DNA of 64,000 bases from Deinococcus aerolatus (GTDB lineage Bacteria > Deinococcota > Deinococci > Deinococcales > Deinococcaceae), in contig NZ_BMOL01000006.1 of assembly GCF_014647055.1 (NCBI RefSeq), positions 134,760-198,759 of the forward strand, in the 5' to 3' direction. A program made the position numbers and the translations under genes. Below are positions 1 through 9,038 of this stretch, piece by piece. Every line of letters begins with the position of its first letter. The stretch's first letter is position 1. The notes beneath the pieces were generated by a model, which saw nothing but the letters and a program-made list of their open reading frames with translations, had not been told where the DNA came from and made no database searches.

Positions 1-1
1 G

Positions 2-337
2 TTGCTGCAGGGCACCACCCTGACGCGGGTGGCGGACCTGCTGGACCTGCGCGAGACCCGCAGTGTGCCGCCCACCCCGCCGCTGACCTACACCCCCACC
101 GGCTACAGCAAGAACGCGCTGGTGGAGGTCGAGGTGCGCTCCGGCAGCGCGGCCGACGGCCGGCGCATCGTGGACCTGCACCTGCCGGCCGAGGCGCTGG
201 TGGTGCTGGTCGACCGCGCCGGCGAGTACCTGATTCCCGGCGGCGCCACCCGGCTGGTCGCCGGCGACAACGTGCAGGTGCTGGCCCAGGCCGAGGGACT
301 GCGTGAGGTCCAGCGCCAGCTCGGGCACCCGGTCTGA
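2..337 (+). CDS. Monovalent cation/proton antiporter, C-terminal end (partial)
   Basis: The gene is cut by the left window edge, so only about 111 residues are visible. The first residues (LLQGTTLTRVADLL) match the last helix of NhaP/CvrA-type cation/proton antiporters. After a short linker comes a TrkA-C-like ligand-binding domain of about 70 residues, with the pattern GGATRLVAGDNVQVLA near its end. Family knowledge: these inner-membrane proteins exchange K+ or Na+ for H+, and the TrkA-C domain gates them. The ion and the true start cannot be seen here. The stop is TGA at 335-337. Confidence 0.75.
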   Translation: MLQGTTLTRVADLLDLRETRSVPPTPPLTYTPTGYSKNALVEVEVRSGSAADGRRIVDLHLPAEALVVLVDRAGEYLIPGGATRLVAGDNVQVLAQAEGLREVQRQLGHPV

Positions 338-527
338 GCTGGGGGCCGCCGCCTGACCCCGGCACCGGACTGAGGCCGCCCGCACCCCAGGCACGTCCGG
401 CCCCAGTCGGCGAAACATCAGTGCCGGCAAAAAGCCTTCACCTGACCAGGATGAGGGTGCCCACAGCTCATTTTACGGTTCTCTGCCCTAATGCTTCTTA
501 GGCAAGAGAACAGGGTAGACTGGCCGG

Positions 528-584
528 GTGGACCTCTCACCCTCTATTCCGAATCTGATTCAACCCAGGAAGCCCCGCGCGTGA
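528..584 (+). CDS. 18-codon leader ORF, apparently leaderless, coupled to the recombinase gene
   Basis: A GTG at 528 opens an 18-codon ORF (VDLSPSIPNLIQPRKPRA). Its TGA (582-584) overlaps the GTG start of the recombinase (581-583) as GTGA. A TAGACT -10 element lies at 516-521, exactly 6 bases before the GTG, the spacing of leaderless genes. No in-frame start for the recombinase exists between this predicted 5' end and GTG 581, so translating the short ORF may deliver ribosomes to it. The sequence shows the arrangement; its use is inference. Confidence 0.4.
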   Translation: MDLSPSIPNLIQPRKPRA

Positions 585-1573
585 CGCTGGCGGTCTACCG
601 GGGCGACTTGCTGGCGCGCAGCCGGGAATGGACCGGGCTGCACGACGACGAGCTGCGCCGCCGCGCCGTGCGGGCCGCCGCCGAGAAGGACGCGGCACAA
701 CTGGTCTCGCTGACGGTGGCGTATCTGGCCCACGGCGGCGGCAGCGGCGTGCTGACTAGCCCACGTACTGTGGAGGCCTACGCGCTGGGCGTGCGTCAGT
801 ACGTGGACTACGCCGCCGCGCAGGCGGTGGGTGTTCTGCGGCCCGGACGACACGACGCCCAGGGCTACGTGAACGCCATGCTGGCGGCGGGGCGCAAACC
901 CGCCGGGGTGGGGTTGAAGGTGGCGGCGGCCAGTTGCCTGTACCGCGCCTTGCGCTGGGCCGGGGCCAGCGAGGCTGATCCCTTCCGCGACGTGCGGGTC
1001 CCCAGGGACCCCACCCCCGGTATTGTCAAGCGGCCGCCCTATTCCGAAGACGAGTTGGCCGACGTGATCGACTGCGCGGACGTGCAGGCCAGGTTCCTGC
1101 TGTTCCTGACGGCCCACGCGGGGCTGCGCATCAGCGAGGCGCTGGCGCTGGAATGGGCGGACCTGGACGAGACCGCTCGCCGCATCCATGTGCGCTCAGG
1201 CAAGGGGCGCAAGGGACGGATCGTGGCCATGAGCAGCAGCCTGGGCCGGGCCTGCCGTCAGTACCGCGCGCTGTTCGCGCCGGGGGGTCCGGAACACATG
1301 GACGGCAAGCGCACCACGCCCGCCACGCAGGTGTTCCGCTACGGCCGGGTGATGACGGCGCGCTACCACGTGGAAAAGGCCTTCAGGGCGGCGAACGTGC
1401 CGTTCCGGGGTTTTCATCCGGGGCGCAAGTACGCCGGAACGCGCCTGCTGCGGCAGATCAAGGATTTCGGGCGGGTGGCCGCGCACCTCGGCCACGCGTC
1501 GGTGGACACCACCCGCAAGGGTTACGCGCAGCTTGCGGCGGATGACCTCAAGGACGATCTGCTGGGCTGGTAG
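581..1573 (+). CDS. Tyrosine recombinase / integrase (XerC/XerD-like)
   Basis: A 330-residue tyrosine recombinase with an N-terminal SAM-like core-binding domain (about residues 45-145) and a C-terminal catalytic domain. The catalytic set is complete: Arg183 in HAGLRISEAL, a Lys in the GKGRKGR hairpin, His279 and Arg282 in FHPGRKYAG, His305 in HLGHAS and the nucleophile Tyr315 in KGYAQL. The box II motif reads HPGRK rather than the usual HxLRH. I use GTG 581 because the predicted transcript starts near 528 and an upstream ATG at 491 would lie outside it. No attachment site, tRNA target or phage genes are adjacent, so a role in chromosome dimer resolution or as a solitary integrase is equally possible. 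Confidence 0.85.
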   Translation: MTLAVYRGDLLARSREWTGLHDDELRRRAVRAAAEKDAAQLVSLTVAYLAHGGGSGVLTSPRTVEAYALGVRQYVDYAAAQAVGVLRPGRHDAQGYVNAMLAAGRKPAGVGLKVAAASCLYRALRWAGASEADPFRDVRVPRDPTPGIVKRPPYSEDELADVIDCADVQARFLLFLTAHAGLRISEALALEWADLDETARRIHVRSGKGRKGRIVAMSSSLGRACRQYRALFAPGGPEHMDGKRTTPATQVFRYGRVMTARYHVEKAFRAANVPFRGFHPGRKYAGTRLLRQIKDFGRVAAHLGHASVDTTRKGYAQLAADDLKDDLLGW

Positions 1574-1586
1574 GCCGCAAAATCGT

Positions 1587-2630
1587 TCAGTCCCGGGGGT
1601 CAGGGAGCGTCCAGCACGCGTGAGCCGGGCAGTGCAGCGCCACCCTCTCCCCCACCGTGAGCCGCACGGTGGGCGGGGCCTGCCACACCAGACGCTGGCC
1701 ACACACCTCCAGGTCGTACTGGCGAAACGTTCCGCCAAACGACGTCCCGCAGATGACGGCGACGAACGAATTGCACGCGGCCTCCCCCAGCTGCAGCGCT
1801 TCCGGGCGAAAGGTCAGCGTGACGGGACCATGGTGCTGGCGCGCCGTCACAAACCTGCCCAGCGCCGTCTGGACGTCCAGGCCGCTCTGCACGCCAGCAA
1901 TGAAATTCTGCCCGCCGAAGAACCGCGCCACACTCAGGCTGGCCGGGCGCAGGAAAAAATCTTCGGGTTCGCCCACCTGCTGCAGCCGTCCCGCTTCCAG
2001 AAAACCGATGCGCTGCGCCACCGCCAGGGCCTCCTCCTGATCATGGGTGACAAGCAGCAACGTGGTGCCAGCCTTTTGCTGCAGATCCACCACCCAGCGG
2101 CGCATCTCCCGGCGCAGCGGGGCGTCCAGCGCGCTGAAAGGTTCGTCCAGCAGCAGCATTTTTGGGGCCGTGATCAGCGCCCGGGCCAGGGCCACCCGCT
2201 GCTCCTGCCCGCCCGACAGCTGGTGCGGCAGCCGCTGGCCAAAACCGCTCAGACCCGTCTGGGACAGCATCTCCTCGACCCTCGGGCCGATCTCCCGGGC
2301 AGACACGCCGCGCAGGTTCAACCCGAACGACAGGTTTCTCGCCACGGTCAGGTGCGGAAACAGCAGGGGTTGCTGAAACACCAGGCCGATGTCGCGTCGC
2401 TCGGCCGGCACCCCGAGCATGCTCTGCCCGGCCAGCCGCACCTCCCCACGCTGGGCGCCTTCCAGCCCCGCGATGACCCGCAGCAGCGTGCTCTTTCCGC
2501 TTCCGGACGCCCCCAGCAGGACGAAACGTTCGCCGGAGGCCACCTGTAACGTGATGTCGCTCAGCACGTCCGGGCCGGCCGCGTAGGCTTTGCCCAGCCC
2601 CTGGATGGTGAGCTGGCTCAAGTGCGCCAT
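1587..2630 (-). CDS. ABC transporter ATP-binding protein of the YnjB-like importer
   Basis: A 347-residue importer ATPase with Walker A GASGSGKS (Lys46), Q-loop VFQQP, signature LSGGQEQRVALARAL, Walker B LLLDEPFSALD and H-loop THDQ, followed by a C-terminal TOBE-like domain of about 110 residues. That layout is typical of the spermidine, iron and thiamine importer ATPases. The start overlaps the upstream permease by 13 bases, so it is the last gene of a five-gene minus-strand unit (acyltransferase, binding protein, two permeases, ATPase). It ends 13 bases from the convergent recombinase gene. The substrate is not known. Confidence 0.9.
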   Translation of the reverse strand: MAHLSQLTIQGLGKAYAAGPDVLSDITLQVASGERFVLLGASGSGKSTLLRVIAGLEGAQRGEVRLAGQSMLGVPAERRDIGLVFQQPLLFPHLTVARNLSFGLNLRGVSAREIGPRVEEMLSQTGLSGFGQRLPHQLSGGQEQRVALARALITAPKMLLLDEPFSALDAPLRREMRRWVVDLQQKAGTTLLLVTHDQEEALAVAQRIGFLEAGRLQQVGEPEDFFLRPASLSVARFFGGQNFIAGVQSGLDVQTALGRFVTARQHHGPVTLTFRPEALQLGEAACNSFVAVICGTSFGGTFRQYDLEVCGQRLVWQAPPTVRLTVGERVALHCPAHACWTLPDPRD

Positions 2631-3397
2631 CCCTGTACCCGCGGCGCGATCAGGGCAAACACCAGCAGTGTGGGCGCGATGTACAGCAGGCTCAGGGCCC
2701 CGGTAATGGCGTAGTCGCCACCCTGCACTGCCGAAAACAACAGCAGCGGCAGGGTCAGCACTTGCCCGCCGCCCACGATCAGGGTCAACAGGTACTCGCT
2801 CCACGACACCAGAAACGCAAACAGCACGCTCACCAGCACGCCGGGCATAACCACCGGCAGGGTCACCCGCCAGAACACCTGCCAGCGGTTTGCACCCAGC
2901 GAGCGGGCCACAACTTCCAGGCGGGTGTCGTAGCTGCCGAAGACGCCGCTGAGCAGCACCACCGCGTACGGCACCACCGGAATCAGGTGTGCCAATACCA
3001 CGCCGGGGCGCGTGTCGGCCAGGCCCAGACGGATGAACATCACCTGAATGCCCATCACGCTGGCAAAGGAAGGCAACACCAGCGGCGCAAGCAGCAGCGC
3101 CGAGAGCCGCCCGCGTTTCTTGACCTGACCCAGGCCCAGGACGCGAGCTGCCGGCAGCGCGATGGCTGTGCCCAGCACCGCCGTGACGGTCGCCACCCAC
3201 ACGCTGCCCCACAACGCGGACCACACCTGGGAGGTGGGGGCAAACACCGACTGCCACGCCCGCAAGCTCCACTCTGTGGGCAGCGCCGCCGGGTAATACC
3301 AGCGCCCCGCCACCGACCAGAGGACCAGCAGCGCGAGCGGCAGCGTGGCCGAGACGCCCAGCCCCACGCCGAGGGTGACTTTCAGGCTGCGGTTCAT
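2618..3397 (-). CDS. ABC transporter permease (second subunit)
   Basis: A 259-residue membrane protein with about six hydrophobic helices and a BPD_transp_1 fold. The cytoplasmic coupling (EAA-type) loop is visible as EVVARSLGANRWQVFWRVTLPVVMPG. I chose ATG 3397 because it overlaps the stop of the preceding permease as ATGA and is followed directly by the first hydrophobic helix. An in-frame start 12 codons further upstream would lie inside the preceding gene. It should form the transmembrane channel together with the neighbouring permease. Confidence 0.88.
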   Translation of the reverse strand: MNRSLKVTLGVGLGVSATLPLALLVLWSVAGRWYYPAALPTEWSLRAWQSVFAPTSQVWSALWGSVWVATVTAVLGTAIALPAARVLGLGQVKKRGRLSALLLAPLVLPSFASVMGIQVMFIRLGLADTRPGVVLAHLIPVVPYAVVLLSGVFGSYDTRLEVVARSLGANRWQVFWRVTLPVVMPGVLVSVLFAFLVSWSEYLLTLIVGGGQVLTLPLLLFSAVQGGDYAITGALSLLYIAPTLLVFALIAPRVQGWRT

Positions 3398-4236
3398 CCG
3401 CCGCGCCCCCCCTGCGCCCGCACATAGGCCCATACCAGCGCCCCGCCCAGCGCCGCCACCACCATGCTGATGGCCAGCGCCGAGGCCCGCGCCGTCAGAT
3501 CGGTATCGGTGAAGGCGCGGTAGGCCAGCACGGGCAGCGTGGTGGGCGAGGTGGCTCCCAGCAGCGCCGGGACCTCAAACGACGACAGGCTGAAGGCGAA
3601 CACGAGGACGCCACTCGACAGCAGCGCCGGACGAATCAGCGGCAGGGTCACGCGCAAAAAACGGATCCAGGGCCCGGCCCCCAGGGTCCTTGCCACCTCG
3701 TTCAGACGCGGATCAAGCTGCGTCAGCGCGGCCAGCACGTTCAGTCCGATGAACGGCGTTTCCTTCCAGATCAGCTCCAGCACGATGCCCATCCCCCGGC
3801 GGTCATACAGCAGCGCCGGAAAATCCTGCGGGCCTGCGGTGAGGCCCGCGGCCAGCGTGAACCGCGAGAGCAGCCCACTTTGCGAAAGCAGCAGCAGCGT
3901 CAGAATGGAAGCCACCAGATGAGGAATGGGCAGCGTCAGGCCAAACAGGAAGCGCAGGCGTCCGCCCGCGCCTGCCCGGTGCAGCAACAGGGCAAACGCC
4001 GTACCGAACACCGCCGCCAGCAGCGTGCTGGCCGTCGCCACCCAGGCGGTCAGACCCAGCGAGGCCCAGAAACCGCGGTCCGCGAACAGCTGCCGGTAGG
4101 CGTCCACATTCAGCGTGTCCTGTCCCAGTGCCGGCGCGTAACCCAGGCTTTGCAGGCCGCCGAGCAGCAGACCCCCACCGAAGAGAAGGCCCGTGACCAG
4201 CAGCGCAGGCACAAAGGACAGGACGCGCCACACCAC
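3394..4236 (-). CDS. ABC transporter permease (first subunit)
   Basis: A 280-residue integral membrane protein with about six helices and an EAA-type loop (EVARTLGAGPWIRFLRVTLPLIRP). The start is a GTG two bases after the TAG stop of the binding-protein gene, so translation is probably coupled. In E. coli the related YnjC is a single double-length permease; here the two halves are separate proteins. Confidence 0.88.
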   Translation of the reverse strand: MVWRVLSFVPALLVTGLLFGGGLLLGGLQSLGYAPALGQDTLNVDAYRQLFADRGFWASLGLTAWVATASTLLAAVFGTAFALLLHRAGAGGRLRFLFGLTLPIPHLVASILTLLLLSQSGLLSRFTLAAGLTAGPQDFPALLYDRRGMGIVLELIWKETPFIGLNVLAALTQLDPRLNEVARTLGAGPWIRFLRVTLPLIRPALLSSGVLVFAFSLSSFEVPALLGATSPTTLPVLAYRAFTDTDLTARASALAISMVVAALGGALVWAYVRAQGGRGG

Positions 4237-4238
4237 AG

Positions 4239-5432
4239 CTATTTCAGAATCTCTTTCTTGAAGCCGTCCTGCACGTTCCTGTCGTACTGCGCGTCCACGT
4301 CACTGAACGCCTTGCTGCTCAGCAGCGCCGGGTCCAGGGTGTACGGTCCGACTTTCAGCGCGGCCCTGACCTGCTTCTGGAAGGCGGGCCCGACCCTGGC
4401 CGGATCGATGCCCAGCCCATCGCCCCACAGGTTGCCCGAGAGCTTGGCCAGTTGCAGCTCCGGCGTCAGCAACAGATTGGCCACCACCTTGGCCCCAGCA
4501 GAATGGGCCGAGTTGTAGGGGATGGCGACGTAGTGCGTGTCGGTCACGGTTCCGGCGTCGAAGACGAACACCCGGGCCGTTGCTGGCAGCACGCCGCTTT
4601 TCACCTCGGCTGCAATTCCGGCGATGTTCTGCACGAAGGCAAAGTCGATCTCGCCGTTGGCGAACAGCGAATACAGGTTGGGCACGTCGGCGGGGAAGGT
4701 CTGGCCCCCCCGCCACAGGTCCGGCCTGATGGTCTTGACGTAGGTCCAGAGTTTGGGCGCGGCCGTGGCCCACAGCTGCGGCTTGTACGGGCCGACGAAC
4801 TGGGCCTGTCCACCCGCGAGCTCGAACATGGCCTGACGCAGAAACCGGTTGCCCGAGAAGTTCGGCGGTGCGGGAAAGGTGAAGCGGCCCGGGTGCGCCG
4901 CGATCCAGGCGGCCAGCGCTTTGAAGCTGCGCGGCAGTTCTGATTCCTTCACGCGGGCACTGTCGTAGACGTACTGCCACTGCGAGCTGCCCCAGGGAGA
5001 CTCCGCACCGTTCACCGGAAAACCAAAATCGTTGCGGATCGCCGGACTCTTCCAGTCGACATAGCGGGCGTTGGGCAGCGCTTCGGCCCAGCCGGTCAGC
5101 AGCAAGTTGGCCTGCGCGGCACTTCTGAAATTCTCGCCGTTGATCCAGATCAGGTCCACGCTGCCGTTGGTGTTCTTCCCGGCCTGCTTCTCGCCCAGCA
5201 CCTTGTTAACGGCCTGCACGGTGTCGCTGACAGGCACGCGGCGCAGGGTCACGCCGGCCTTTCTGGCGGCCGGGGCCACCACGGTATCCACGTACCGGTT
5301 GATATCGTCTGAGCCGCCCCACATGTAGAAGTTAACGGTCTGGCCCTGGGCCTGTTTCTGGATGGCCGCCCAGCTCTGGGCGCGGGCGGTGGTCAGGGTC
5401 AGCAGGGCGGACAGAATCAGAACACGTTTCAT
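4239..5432 (-). CDS. YnjB-like extracellular solute-binding protein of an ABC importer
   Basis: A 397-residue secreted protein. The first 18 residues form a clear signal peptide (MKRVLILSALLTLTTARA, cut before QS). The mature start, QTVNFYMWGGSDDINRYVD, matches the beginning of the E. coli YnjB/COG4134 family of periplasmic binding proteins, whose ligand is not established. No lipobox Cys is present. The ATG overlaps the stop of the acyltransferase gene as ATGA. Thiamine or polyamine binding proteins are more distant alternatives. Confidence 0.82.
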   Translation of the reverse strand: MKRVLILSALLTLTTARAQSWAAIQKQAQGQTVNFYMWGGSDDINRYVDTVVAPAARKAGVTLRRVPVSDTVQAVNKVLGEKQAGKNTNGSVDLIWINGENFRSAAQANLLLTGWAEALPNARYVDWKSPAIRNDFGFPVNGAESPWGSSQWQYVYDSARVKESELPRSFKALAAWIAAHPGRFTFPAPPNFSGNRFLRQAMFELAGGQAQFVGPYKPQLWATAAPKLWTYVKTIRPDLWRGGQTFPADVPNLYSLFANGEIDFAFVQNIAGIAAEVKSGVLPATARVFVFDAGTVTDTHYVAIPYNSAHSAGAKVVANLLLTPELQLAKLSGNLWGDGLGIDPARVGPAFQKQVRAALKVGPYTLDPALLSSKAFSDVDAQYDRNVQDGFKKEILK

Positions 5433-6334
5433 GCGGTACCTCTCAGAAAGGCGGCGCGGTGGGCTGCCATCTTGCGCGCCAGTTCGGGAAAATCGGGGTC
5501 GATGTCGAGACGGTAGCCGTCCCAGTAGCCGTCGCGGTCCGGGTCGAAGAAGCGGGCGGGCGGCGAATTCGGGGCCAGGGCCGCCGCCTTCATGGCCCTG
5601 CGCGTGCGGACGCGAATGGCTTCGAGGTGGCCCGCCTGAACCTCCTGGGCAGAGATGGGCGGCAGGACGGTCAGGGCCACCGGCTGGCCGTAGCGCAGCG
5701 CGGGCGCAAACGGGTGTTCCCAGATGCGGTGCGTCCCGCTGATGGCCACAGGCAGAATCGGCGCGCCCACACGCCGGGCCACCTCGAAGACGCCACGTTG
5801 GAAGTCGGACTGAATTCCGGCGATGGCCCCCTGCGGAAATGTGGTCAGACTCTCGCCGCCCTCCAAGATGGCCTCGGCCCCGCGCCACAGGTCACGGAAC
5901 CCGCCCAGCGGGTGCTCGGGGTTGATGGGCAGGTGGCCCAGCCGCGTCACCACTGGTCCCACCACCGGCCAGCCGAAGATCTCGCGCCGGGCCACAAAGC
6001 GCATGGGCAGGGGCAGCTGCAACAGGCACAGCACGTCGGCAATGCCCTCGTGAAGCGGCGCGATCAGGTAGGGGCCAGCGCCCACATGCTCCAGTCCGCG
6101 CATCTCCAGCCTCACTTCCAGATGGTTGAGGACTAGGCGGCTGAAGCGCTGCTGCAACTGAAACCGCTGCTGTACGCTGAGGTCCGCAGAGGCACGGCCC
6201 GCCTGACGCAGCGCCCTCCAGATCAGCGGACGGCCCAGCACACTGAATTTCAGCCGTGCGGCGCGGCCCTGCGGAGCAAAGTGCAGTTCGACAGGTTCGT
6301 CAGGATGTGGGGTGGGCGGCGGAATCAAGGGCAC
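5429..6334 (-). CDS. PlsC-family 1-acylglycerol-3-phosphate acyltransferase-like protein
   Basis: About 301 residues. The acyltransferase catalytic motif HX4D is present as HEGIAD (His95 and Asp100 from this start). It is followed by a block resembling the acceptor-binding EGT motif (TFPQGAIAGIQSDF, with PQG in place of EGT) and by the PILPVAISGTH block. Known family activity is transfer of an acyl group to lysophosphatidate or a similar acceptor at the membrane. The start is uncertain: GTG 6334 is used, but a TTG at 6400 is in frame. It is the first gene of an ABC-importer unit, which is unusual for a lipid enzyme. Confidence 0.8.
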   Translation of the reverse strand: MPLIPPPTPHPDEPVELHFAPQGRAARLKFSVLGRPLIWRALRQAGRASADLSVQQRFQLQQRFSRLVLNHLEVRLEMRGLEHVGAGPYLIAPLHEGIADVLCLLQLPLPMRFVARREIFGWPVVGPVVTRLGHLPINPEHPLGGFRDLWRGAEAILEGGESLTTFPQGAIAGIQSDFQRGVFEVARRVGAPILPVAISGTHRIWEHPFAPALRYGQPVALTVLPPISAQEVQAGHLEAIRVRTRRAMKAAALAPNSPPARFFDPDRDGYWDGYRLDIDPDFPELARKMAAHRAAFLRGTA

Positions 6335-6591
6335 CTCGGAAATTGGACAGGAATGTTCAGGCGTGGCACCTGCATAAGTGGGTACGCAATCCGGCGGCAA
6401 AGCGTTCGGTGCGGCCTCCGCCCTCCTCTCCAGGCAGACCAGCCAGCTCTGGGACGTGGGCGGTGGACACGGTCAGGTGCTCGAGTGAGCCTACCGCCTG
6501 GGAGCCACAGCAGGTCCGTCCCCGCACCTGCACCGTTTCTGAAGGCCTTTCCCAGACAGGACGTGGTCAGCCGCCCACACGGCGCCCGGGT

Positions 6592-7236
6592 TCACCCTGT
6601 CGCCCGGCCGACCACGGCATACAGCGGATCGCCTGTCAGGGTGCCCCGCGCCGAGCGTGGGCTGCAGTCCAGGGCGGCAATGTCGCCCCAATTGCCTGCC
6701 GCCTCCAGATACTGCTGGACCAGGCGCAGGTGGCCGGCGTCGTCGAGCGTGTGCCACACCGCCACGGCCTTGGTGGGAAAACAGCGGTTGGAAAAGCTGA
6801 TCACCACCGGGCCGCCAGGCACCAGCACCCGTCCCAGATCGCGCAGCACGGCCACCGGATCGGTCAGGTAATCGATGGACACCGTGATGCCTGCTGCGTC
6901 GTGGCTGTGGTCCGCGAAGGGCAGCCTGGGCGCGGCGTTGAGATTCTGGACGATCACCGAGGTCAGCTGTGGATTGCGTTCCAGTTCAGCGCGGTTGAGT
7001 CCCAGGCCCACCACCTCGCCGTACCGGACCTCGGGCGGAAGGTGACTGACCCAGCTGGACATCAGGTCAAGGATGCGGCCCCCGGCGGGAAAGTATTCGC
7101 GGTAGAGGGCCGTGACGGCCGCGATGGCCCCGGCGTCGATGTGGGTGACGAAGCGCGGCTCGCGGTAGAACTGCTCGTCCGGCGTCTCATCGGCGCGGCG
7201 GAAGGCTGCGCTGGGCAGCGTGGGCTCACGGATCAT
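6592..7236 (-). CDS. Class I SAM-dependent methyltransferase
   Basis: A 214-residue protein with a Rossmann methyltransferase layout. Motif I is atypical (RILDLMSSWVSHLP instead of LDLGCGxG). Later elements fit the family: VVGLGLN at the end of strand 2, HDAAGITVSIDYLTDP at strand 4 and ALRDLGRVLVPGGPVVISFSN (read here as VLRDLG) at strand 5. Family knowledge places it with methyltransferase_11-type enzymes of unassigned substrate. ATG 7236 is the only reasonable start. It stands alone, with 257 bases of unassigned sequence on its downstream side. Confidence 0.75.
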   Translation of the reverse strand: MIREPTLPSAAFRRADETPDEQFYREPRFVTHIDAGAIAAVTALYREYFPAGGRILDLMSSWVSHLPPEVRYGEVVGLGLNRAELERNPQLTSVIVQNLNAAPRLPFADHSHDAAGITVSIDYLTDPVAVLRDLGRVLVPGGPVVISFSNRCFPTKAVAVWHTLDDAGHLRLVQQYLEAAGNWGDIAALDCSPRSARGTLTGDPLYAVVGRATG

Positions 7237-7339
7237 GCCCGGCAGTCTCGGTCAGGAAGGCCGGCGGCTGTGTGTGATGGGCTGCGCTGTGAGACCGGCT
7301 GCGCAGTGTGGTGGGGTGAACGGACAAAATGGCGCGGCG

Positions 7340-8380
7340 CTAGTTGAAGCGGTCAATCACCTGAACACCAGTGCCGCTGAAGGTGTCCATGCCGGTCAGC
7401 GCGTCCACCGACTCCCCCAGCGTCAGCCGCCGGCCGATCAGGCGTTCCGGGCGCAACTGACCGCTCTCGATCATGCCCAGCATGTCCGGATAGGCGTGCG
7501 CGGCCATGCCGTGGCTGCCGTAGATCACCAGTTCCCTGGCGATCACGGCGTCCATCGGCAGGGGCGGGCGGCCATGCTCGGCCACCAGCAGGCCCACCTG
7601 CACGTGGCGGCCCTGGGTTCGCAGGCACAGAATGGAATCGGCACAGGTTTGCGCGTGCCCCAGCGCGTCCAGCGACAGGTGGGCGCCGCCGCCCGTGACC
7701 TCGCGGATGGCCGTCACGACATCAACCTCGCGGCTGTTGACCACGAATTCCGCACCCAGTTCGGCCGCCCGCTCCAGCTTGTCCGCGCCGATGTCCACCG
7801 CGATCACGCGTGCGCCCAGGGCATGGGCGATCATCACCGCCGACAGGCCCACGCCGCCGCAGCCGTGAACCGCCACCCACTCACCGCCTCTGGCCCGGCC
7901 CTGCTGCACCACCGCCCGGAACGAGGTGGCAAAGCGGCACCCCAGGCTGGCTGCCGTCACGAAGTCCAGGTTCTCCGGCAGGCGCACCAGATTGTGCTCC
8001 GCGTAGCGCAGGGCCACGAACTGGGCAAATGATCCCCAGGCCGTGAAGCCCGGCTGAAACTGCGCCCGGCACACCTGCTGCTGCCCCGCCTGACACTCGG
8101 GGCAGCGCCCGCAGCCCGACACGAAAGGCAGCGTGACGCGGTCCCCCTCGCGCCAGCGGGTGATGCCTGCCCCCACCGCCACCACGGTTCCGGCGATCTC
8201 GTGACCGGGGACGTGCGGCAGGGCGATGTCGGGGTCATGGCCCATCCAGCCGTGCCAGTCACTGCGGCACACGCCGGACGCCTCCACCCGCAGCACCACA
8301 CCGTCCGCTGCCGGCACGGGGTCAGGAACGGTCTGGAGTTCGGGGCGCATTCCGAATTGCTCGTAGACGACGGCTTTCAT
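7340..8380 (-). CDS. Zinc-dependent alcohol dehydrogenase family protein
   Basis: A 346-residue medium-chain dehydrogenase. Catalytic zinc ligands are Cys38 (GVCRSDWHG) and His60-Glu61 (PGHEIAG), with a third Cys in LGCRFATSF. Structural zinc ligands are the four cysteines 89, 92, 95 and 103. The cofactor site is GCGGVGLSA followed by an acidic residue (VIAVDIG), which favours NAD(H). The reaction is oxidation of an alcohol or reduction of an aldehyde; the substrate cannot be read from the sequence. It appears to be transcribed alone. Confidence 0.9.
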   Translation of the reverse strand: MKAVVYEQFGMRPELQTVPDPVPAADGVVLRVEASGVCRSDWHGWMGHDPDIALPHVPGHEIAGTVVAVGAGITRWREGDRVTLPFVSGCGRCPECQAGQQQVCRAQFQPGFTAWGSFAQFVALRYAEHNLVRLPENLDFVTAASLGCRFATSFRAVVQQGRARGGEWVAVHGCGGVGLSAVMIAHALGARVIAVDIGADKLERAAELGAEFVVNSREVDVVTAIREVTGGGAHLSLDALGHAQTCADSILCLRTQGRHVQVGLLVAEHGRPPLPMDAVIARELVIYGSHGMAAHAYPDMLGMIESGQLRPERLIGRRLTLGESVDALTGMDTFSGTGVQVIDRFN

Positions 8381-8413
8381 TGTGGCGAGTCTTTCACGGG
8401 CGTGGGCCGCGCG

Positions 8414-9028
8414 TCACCACCTGAGCGCTCCCTTCCAGCCCCGCGCCCGCACCAGCCTTGCCGCCCGGACGGTGGCCTCGCGGTAGGCGGCACTCAACTG
8501 TGCTGCGTCACGGTTCAGCAATTCGGCGTCCAGACGGTTGGCACGTGCGCTTTCTAATCCCGTCGAGGTGCGCGGGTCCGCCTGTCCCTCGCCGCTAAAG
8601 GTGCGGGCCAGCCCCTCGGCCAGCCAGCGTGGAATGCGGGCCGACTGGGCGGTGTGGAAGGCCTCGTGCCGCACGGTGGTGGGCAGCAGGCCGCGCGCCG
8701 AGAGCGCCGAGAGCCGCTGCGTGCGGATCACCGCGCCCCGGGTGGACGCCGCGATGTTCACCGGCTCTCCGGTGCGGGCCGCGAAGTCCGCCGCGTTGCC
8801 GGCCGCCTCCAGACGCACGCGGGCAGGCGGCGGCAGGCCCAGCGCCCTCAGGTCACGCGCGGCCCGGTCCCACGCCACAAAGACAACGCCGAGGTGCTGA
8901 CGGTCCCGCGGGTCCGCATAGCTCACCGTCAGGGCGCCGTGCTGAGCTTCATAGGCCTGGGCGCCGGGAATCGGAAGCGTGAGACTGAGGAACGCCGCGA
9001 GCATGCGCCAGGGGAACGGCCTGCTCAC
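8414..9028 (-). CDS. Secreted HExxH metallopeptidase-like protein
   Basis: A 204-residue protein with a signal peptide (hydrophobic residues 9-24, AQA cleavage). A zinc motif HEAFH lies at residues 121-125, followed by WLAEG with Glu138 as the probable third ligand, the pattern of the peptidase-MA (gluzincin-like) group. It begins 10 bases after the stop of the alpha-2-macroglobulin gene, so the two are co-transcribed. It could be a peptidase or a catalytically weak relative. Confidence 0.65.
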   Translation of the reverse strand: MSRPFPWRMLAAFLSLTLPIPGAQAYEAQHGALTVSYADPRDRQHLGVVFVAWDRAARDLRALGLPPPARVRLEAAGNAADFAARTGEPVNIAASTRGAVIRTQRLSALSARGLLPTTVRHEAFHTAQSARIPRWLAEGLARTFSGEGQADPRTSTGLESARANRLDAELLNRDAAQLSAAYREATVRAARLVRARGWKGALRW

Positions 9029-9038
9029 GACTGCCTCA

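Noticed and set aside
338..490. Possible tRNA or small RNA in the gap before the recombinase
   Set aside because: No cloverleaf, no TTCGA-type loop and no terminator were found.
491..580. Extension of the recombinase to ATG 491
   Set aside because: The predicted transcript start near 528 lies downstream of it and the added residues show no family similarity.
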